This document shows positions 12,656 to 16,256 of a DNA stretch of 16,256 nucleotides, one piece after another. This DNA comes from Candidatus Aenigmatarchaeota archaeon (GTDB taxonomy: Archaea; Aenigmatarchaeota; Aenigmatarchaeia; GW2011-AR5). The stretch is from positions 1 to 16,256 of the forward strand of contig JACQNX010000045.1 of the NCBI GenBank assembly GCA_016202875.1. The letters are read 5' to 3'. The notes beneath the pieces are model-generated. The model ran no database searches, was not told the DNA's origin, and saw only the letters and a program-made list of their open reading frames with translations. The position numbers and the translations under genes were made by a program. Each line of letters begins with the position of its first letter. Within the stretch, counting starts at the first letter, position 1.

Positions 12656-12916
12656 TCAGCCATGATACTTCTGGCTGCTCTCTATGAATATGAGAACAAG
12701 CGCAACCACAAGCGCGACCAGCCCGCCAAAGAGAAATTTGTCAAGCAAGGATGCTGCGAGTCCCACGCCAAGGACAATGCCTGTTGTGAACAGCAGTACT
12801 TTTTCCTCATCATGCTGATTCAGATACAGCTGCTCCCTTGTCAATAGAGACTTGTGAGGTCTCTTTACTCTTCTCGCTCTAGGTCTTGCACGCGATCTGG
12901 ATCTTCTTTTAGCCAT
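12656..12916 (-). CDS. Small basic membrane protein, unknown function
   Basis: An 86-residue protein I do not recognise. Residues 2-22 are strongly basic (many Arg/Lys, RSRSRARPRARR), followed by a short hydrophilic helix (SLLTREQLYLNQHDEEK) and two predicted membrane helices (about 39-56 and 62-80) ending in ESSQKYHG. The basic segment would lie inside the cell and could contact nucleic acid or lipid headgroups. A strong GGTGGTGG site lies just ahead of the ATG, so this looks like a translated gene despite its size. TATA-like boxes lie at 12941-12948 (almost leaderless) and 12963-12971 (short leader containing the GGTGG site); the second fits better. It is a single-gene unit with a T-rich end. 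Confidence 0.65.
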   Translation of the reverse strand: MAKRRSRSRARPRARRVKRPHKSLLTREQLYLNQHDEEKVLLFTTGIVLGVGLAASLLDKFLFGGLVALVVALVLIFIESSQKYHG

Positions 12917-13123
12917 TACACCACCACCAAATATAAGATTCTTTTATAGTTACACTTTTTTGCTATAAATATATTGTAACAGCCCTTAATAAACGTTTTG
13001 TCTCGTGATTTTTCCGTAATGCGGCTGATTTTTATGACTCTGGCCGAATGTTTCTTTGCATGGCTATAAAAACATTATCATTTCAGCCGTCAAATCGGAT
13101 AAAAAAGTGAAACAATAAACCCC
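12917..13123. other. Intergenic region with nested inverted repeats
   Basis: The longest gene-free stretch (207 nt). It contains the promoter of the 86-residue gene at its left end, a T-run at its right end, and two nested 7-bp inverted repeats: outer CGGCTGA (13022-13028) with TCAGCCG (13083-13089), inner AATGTTT (13047-13053) with AAACATT (13070-13076). No open frame or tRNA-like fold is seen. It may be a structured 3' UTR or a small RNA. Confidence 0.4.
13101..13106 (-). terminator. T6 terminator after the pilin-like gene
   Basis: CACTTTTTTATC on the minus strand, about 18 nt after the TGA of the pilin-like gene: a typical archaeal U-tract site ending the surface-protein operon. Some read-through would transcribe the nested hairpin beyond it. 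Confidence 0.45.
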
Positions 13124-13573
13124 TCAGCACGCTGCAATGCACGAGCTCAGCTCTTCTGCCGTGCTTGTCTGTCTTACACAGCGTGATCTGCAGCTGATAT
13201 CAGCATTGACCTCCGCTGCAGAAACCTGCACATCGCACGGGCACGCAGCCAGGCAGCGCAGCGGGATCTCGCCTTTTTCATCTTTCCATTCTACGCCAAC
13301 AACTTCGCAAGCCTGCAGGAATTCCGGGTCCTGATCTTTCAGCTGGGCGGAAAATTCAATATTATTTTTGCTGTTTATTTTGTCACAGTAGAGCTGGCAC
13401 TGCGTCTGGAAAATTCTTTCTGCATCTGCTTTTGATATCTGCATACCGCCTGATGAGACAAAAAATATTACAACAGCACCGAGAACAATCAGCGCTATTA
13501 TTACTGCCACCACTGCCGCTATCGGCACAGCGCCTTTTTTGTTTTTCATGTGATTTCTCACGCTCGTTTTCAT
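13124..13573 (-). CDS. Cys-rich archaeal pilin-like protein
   Basis: A 149-residue protein with a class III (type IV pilin-like) N-terminus: a charged leader ending NKKG, then a hydrophobic helix (AVPIAAVVAVIIALIVLGAV) and an exported domain. Prepilin peptidase would cut after G14. The exported part holds ten cysteines (CQLYC, QAC, RCLAACPC, SCRSRC, SSCIAAC), an even number suggesting five disulfides, unusual for a pilin. The ATG overlaps the stop of the large surface-protein gene as ATGA, so the two are coupled. An alternative start at M9 (13549) gives a shorter leader. It could be a pseudopilin or simply a membrane-anchored Cys-rich protein; pilus assembly genes are not in view. Confidence 0.65.
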   Translation of the reverse strand: MKTSVRNHMKNKKGAVPIAAVVAVIIALIVLGAVVIFFVSSGGMQISKADAERIFQTQCQLYCDKINSKNNIEFSAQLKDQDPEFLQACEVVGVEWKDEKGEIPLRCLAACPCDVQVSAAEVNADISCRSRCVRQTSTAEELSSCIAAC

Positions 13574-16256
13574 TTCTTTCCTAGTTCTGAATAGATGTCA
13601 TGCCCCGCCAGTCTCTTTTTTAAAACAAACAGCAGTCCCACTGCAATTATGATTGCAACTAGTGCTATAAGTATTAAGTTTATTATAGTCTGGTCTGCTG
13701 AAGGAGCTTCTCTTTGCTGGCACTGCCCGCTGATGCATACATAGCCAGCCAAGCATTGATCATTAGTCGTGCAGTACGGCTGTACAGGCTTTTCTATGCA
13801 TGTCCCGCTCTCACACTGGAATCCAAGAGGACAGTCTGAGTCGAAAGTGCACTGCGGCGTGACGATACTTTCACAGACATGGTTGCGGCATGTTGCGCCC
13901 ACAGGGCACGCCCTGCACTCACCGCCTGAGCAGAAGCATTTCAGGTCAGTGCCAGGGCATTCCGTATTTATCGTGCACGCTGCCGGTGATGGCGGCGGCC
14001 TCGAGACAGTGGACACAGAAAATATTTCTTCAATTGTTTTTTCGTCTTCCTTGAAAATCGGGCTCTCTGTCCTGTAAACAGTGCATGTCCTTAGTCTCCA
14101 TTGTCCCGAGAGCTCTGCAATAAACGAAGGCCTGAACAGTTTTGTCTCATCCGCGTTTATTGCCTGCACAGATGATGTGATCTCCTTTGACTGGTTGGTC
14201 GGTTGCCGCAGTGTGCAGTTCACAAATCCCTTGTGCAGGACATCATCTACATTCTTTACCCTCACAATAACCTCAACGCGGTCACCTACCTTGATGCCTG
14301 ATTCAGGCTTGAGTATCTCCTCTATCTGCAGCACCTTTCCTGTTGCATTGAAGTCCTTTGTGATGTTGGAAGTATTGTGCAGCCTTGACGGCACACAGGT
14401 GCTGTTTGCCGACCCATTGGCAGAGCAGCCAAACACAGACCAGTTGCCCAGCCTGTCCACAAAGAATGGAACAGCCAGAGGAGCCTCTCCAGGGCCAATG
14501 ATCTGGCATCCGCTTGAATTTGTCATTGTTTTGTTTGGGCTCCTGATGCTGCAGGTTGCGATGGCAAAAATAGACAGCCCGTCGTTTCTCACCCGCACAT
14601 TTGCAATGCCTGTTGTATTTCTGTTTATTCCTTCAGGCACTTCAACATTAGTAATAACCAGATCAGGCACAGTAGTGACATTCACAGGAGTTGGTATGTT
14701 TATTGTATCATGCTGCGCGCTCTGGGCACAGCTGCTGTCAAGTGTGCCTGACACTACACATGTGCCTGCAGTCCATGTGCCAAGCACATCAGCGACTATG
14801 TTTACATTCTTCATTACAACTGTTCCTGCCCTGAAGACCGTACAGGAAGATGAATTCTGCCGCCTGCCAGAGTTTGTACTAAAGCTGCATGTAACATTTC
14901 CGAAAAGGTCTGTCTGCGAAGGGTTTCTCACAGATGCCTGCACCTCTACTGCTGATCCGATAAACACGCTGCTGCTCGAGACAGTTGCGTTTACAAATGT
15001 CAGGTTTGTTCTGGATGCGACGCTGAATGTTCCGCCTGTTGCATTGCTGTGCGACTGCGAGGCTGCACAGTCAAAGCTGTTTGATGCGTTTATGCTGCAG
15101 CGCGGTATCTTCCATGTGCCTACCTCATCAACAAACAACGTGAAGTTCAAATATTTGACCTGGTTTGTCTCAAGTCCTGTGCATGCGTTGTGTGTGGAAT
15201 TCCTGCCTGCAGGCGATGTGACATCGCATGCAACAAGCGCATATTTTCTCTCGCTGAGCGGGTTTTCAATAATAGCCGTAATATTAGTGAAGCTTGAATT
15301 GAGCACATTGTTTCCAAATGCATTGCGTATTATCAGGTTTGTGGGCAGGACCACCTCAAATGTCCCCATTGTGGTGGAATTCTGCAGCACTGCGCCTGTG
15401 CAGTTCGCAGACGTGGACGCAAACAGCCTGCATAATGTGACATTCCATCTCCCCAGCTCGTTGACAGTCTTTATTATCTGGAACGTCTGTGTGCCTGAAG
15501 CATTAACCTGCTTGCACCGCGATGTCAGGTTCTCTTCTGCCCCGCCAGGGTTCCTGATGCTGCACATCATATTCGCATACTGTGCAAAGTTATTTGCATT
15601 GCCTGCTGCTGCGCTGATTTCCGTATCGCCTCCGGTGATCACAGTGAAAGTCATTGAAGTGCTTATTATGGATAAATTGAGCACAGGCAATGCGACAGAA
15701 ACAAATGTGCCCCCTGTTCTATTTGTAGCGTGCACTGTCTGGTCAGCGCATGCACTGTCAAGCGAGCCCAGCATGGAGCACGACACGAGGTCCCACTGGC
15801 CCACCTTATTCGCCAGCAGGTTTACGCCAACAGGCACTTCTGCCTCTCCAGAAATTGCAAAGCATGAGCTGTTTGCTACTATGTTTTGCTGCGACCCAGG
15901 CAGCATGAAGATGCACATCATGCGCGCGAATATATCAGCCTGCGACGGGTTCAGGGCAGTGGAGCTTATGGTTATTATGGAATTGTTTTGCACGCTTTCC
16001 GGGAAGCTAAGGCCTGAAGTGAATGAAATATTGGAAGCCCTGGACACAGCAAATGCCGGCCCGGTGGCTGTGTGCACTGTGCTCCCGCTGGAGCAGGAAG
16101 AACTTGTGGATTCAAACACAGAGCACTGCGAAACTCTCCATGTGCCAATCTCGTCTGCTACTGTGAGCATGGCGAAATCTTTTGAGCTGCCGGCCGCGAC
16201 TCCTGTGCAGCCTGAGGAGAGGTTTATTGAAATTCCGGAAGGTTTTCTTACTGAGC
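13570..16256 (-). CDS. Large tandem-repeat surface protein, 5' end beyond window
   Basis: Open through the window edge: the frame continues upstream of the first ATG (16170) with repeat-like residues (VRKPSGISINLSSGC), so the start lies outside. From that ATG, 866 residues are visible. They comprise seven repeats of about 113 residues, each with G-x-W followed by Cys, and resembling CARDB or Ig-like adhesion domains (PDLVITNVEVPEG, VRVRNDG). A Cys-rich stalk (residues 732-817) with C-x5-C-x5-C-x4-C modules follows, then one membrane helix (828-850, INLILIALVAIIIAVGLLFV) and a short cytoplasmic tail. Many N-x-S/T sequons. It is probably a glycosylated, disulfide-stabilised adhesin or S-layer-associated protein, cotranscribed with the pilin-like gene. 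Confidence 0.8.
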   Translation of the reverse strand, partial: SVRKPSGISINLSSGCTGVAAGSSKDFAMLTVADEIGTWRVSQCSVFESTSSSCSSGSTVHTATGPAFAVSRASNISFTSGLSFPESVQNNSIITISSTALNPSQADIFARMMCIFMLPGSQQNIVANSSCFAISGEAEVPVGVNLLANKVGQWDLVSCSMLGSLDSACADQTVHATNRTGGTFVSVALPVLNLSIISTSMTFTVITGGDTEISAAAGNANNFAQYANMMCSIRNPGGAEENLTSRCKQVNASGTQTFQIIKTVNELGRWNVTLCRLFASTSANCTGAVLQNSTTMGTFEVVLPTNLIIRNAFGNNVLNSSFTNITAIIENPLSERKYALVACDVTSPAGRNSTHNACTGLETNQVKYLNFTLFVDEVGTWKIPRCSINASNSFDCAASQSHSNATGGTFSVASRTNLTFVNATVSSSSVFIGSAVEVQASVRNPSQTDLFGNVTCSFSTNSGRRQNSSSCTVFRAGTVVMKNVNIVADVLGTWTAGTCVVSGTLDSSCAQSAQHDTINIPTPVNVTTVPDLVITNVEVPEGINRNTTGIANVRVRNDGLSIFAIATCSIRSPNKTMTNSSGCQIIGPGEAPLAVPFFVDRLGNWSVFGCSANGSANSTCVPSRLHNTSNITKDFNATGKVLQIEEILKPESGIKVGDRVEVIVRVKNVDDVLHKGFVNCTLRQPTNQSKEITSSVQAINADETKLFRPSFIAELSGQWRLRTCTVYRTESPIFKEDEKTIEEIFSVSTVSRPPPSPAACTINTECPGTDLKCFCSGGECRACPVGATCRNHVCESIVTPQCTFDSDCPLGFQCESGTCIEKPVQPYCTTNDQCLAGYVCISGQCQQREAPSADQTIINLILIALVAIIIAVGLLFVLKKRLAGHDIYSELGKK
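13720..13977 (-). repeat. Three Cys-rich stalk modules
   Basis: Residues 774-791 and 800-817 have identical spacing C-x5-C-x5-C-x4-C (CTFDSDCPLGFQCESGTC and CTTNDQCLAGYVCISGQC). A longer, eight-cysteine version precedes them at 732-766. They link the repeats to the membrane helix. Confidence 0.75.
14080..16256 (-). repeat. Seven ~113-residue Cys/Trp repeats
   Basis: Conserved Trp at residues 11, 126, 242, 353, 466, 577 and 691, counted from the ATG at 16170 (spacing 111-116). In the first six, Cys falls exactly 5 and 15 residues after Trp. A second pair (for example C86/C103, C203/C219, C315/C330, C428/C443, C540/C555) precedes the next Trp, so each unit has four Cys and probably two disulfides. 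The last unit keeps only C652 and C696. Confidence 0.8.

Noticed and set aside
13060..13090. Box C/D small RNA on the minus strand (CTGA next to ATGATAA)
   Set aside because: The two boxes are one base apart, too close for a C'/D' motif, and no terminal C and D pair was found.

Overview
This 16.3-kb window is almost certainly archaeal. Promoters are TATA-type (TTTAAA/TTTAAG) and several sit about 28 nt ahead of an ATG, as for leaderless mRNAs. Ribosome-binding sites match the archaeal GGAGGTGAT pattern. The gene set (archaeal/eukaryal-type TrpRS, single-domain RNase Z, a TrmB-family regulator, a class III-signal pilin-like protein, PIN-domain toxins, large Cys-rich surface proteins) fits an uncultivated, possibly DPANN-type archaeon. 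The lineage is a guess.

Layout: (1) 3-702, a toxin-antitoxin pair of a DUF3368/PIN nuclease and a ribbon-helix-helix antitoxin. (2) 777-3707, a tightly packed minus-strand operon read as winged-helix protein -> aminoacyl-tRNA-synthetase-like protein -> Asp/Glu racemase -> tryptophanyl-tRNA synthetase. (3) 3791-4431, a VapBC pair with a leaderless promoter. (4) 4501-7797, a TrmB-like regulator followed by a Ca2+-type P-ATPase. (5) 7904-10381, a divergent three-gene NitT/TauT-type ABC importer. (6) 10378-11298, RNase Z, convergent with and overlapping the importer. (7) 11361-16256, cell-surface genes: an AT-rich membrane-anchored glycoprotein, a small basic membrane protein, a Cys-rich pilin-like protein, and a large tandem-repeat surface protein cut by the window edge.

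The most interesting region is the TrpRS operon. Its first two genes each have a good ribosome-binding site and ATG, but the ATG is in the wrong frame. In both, reading reaches CUU UGG (Leu-Trp) within nine codons, and a +1 slip there, of the kind known from prfB (CUU UGA) and Ty1 (CUU AGG), enters the long coding frame. UGG is the tryptophan codon, the operon ends with the gene that charges tRNA-Trp, and the first three proteins (about 600 residues after the slip) contain no tryptophan. I propose, as a hypothesis, a tryptophan-starvation sensor built on programmed +1 frameshifting. The second gene looks like a class Ic aminoacyl-tRNA synthetase fold that has lost HIGH and KMSKS, with a Y-x-x-x-E pattern like that of cyclodipeptide synthases. 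Independent indels or sequence errors are the main alternative.

No rRNA, tRNA, CRISPR array or insertion sequence was recognised. The longest gene-free stretch is 12917-13123, which contains a nested inverted-repeat structure.
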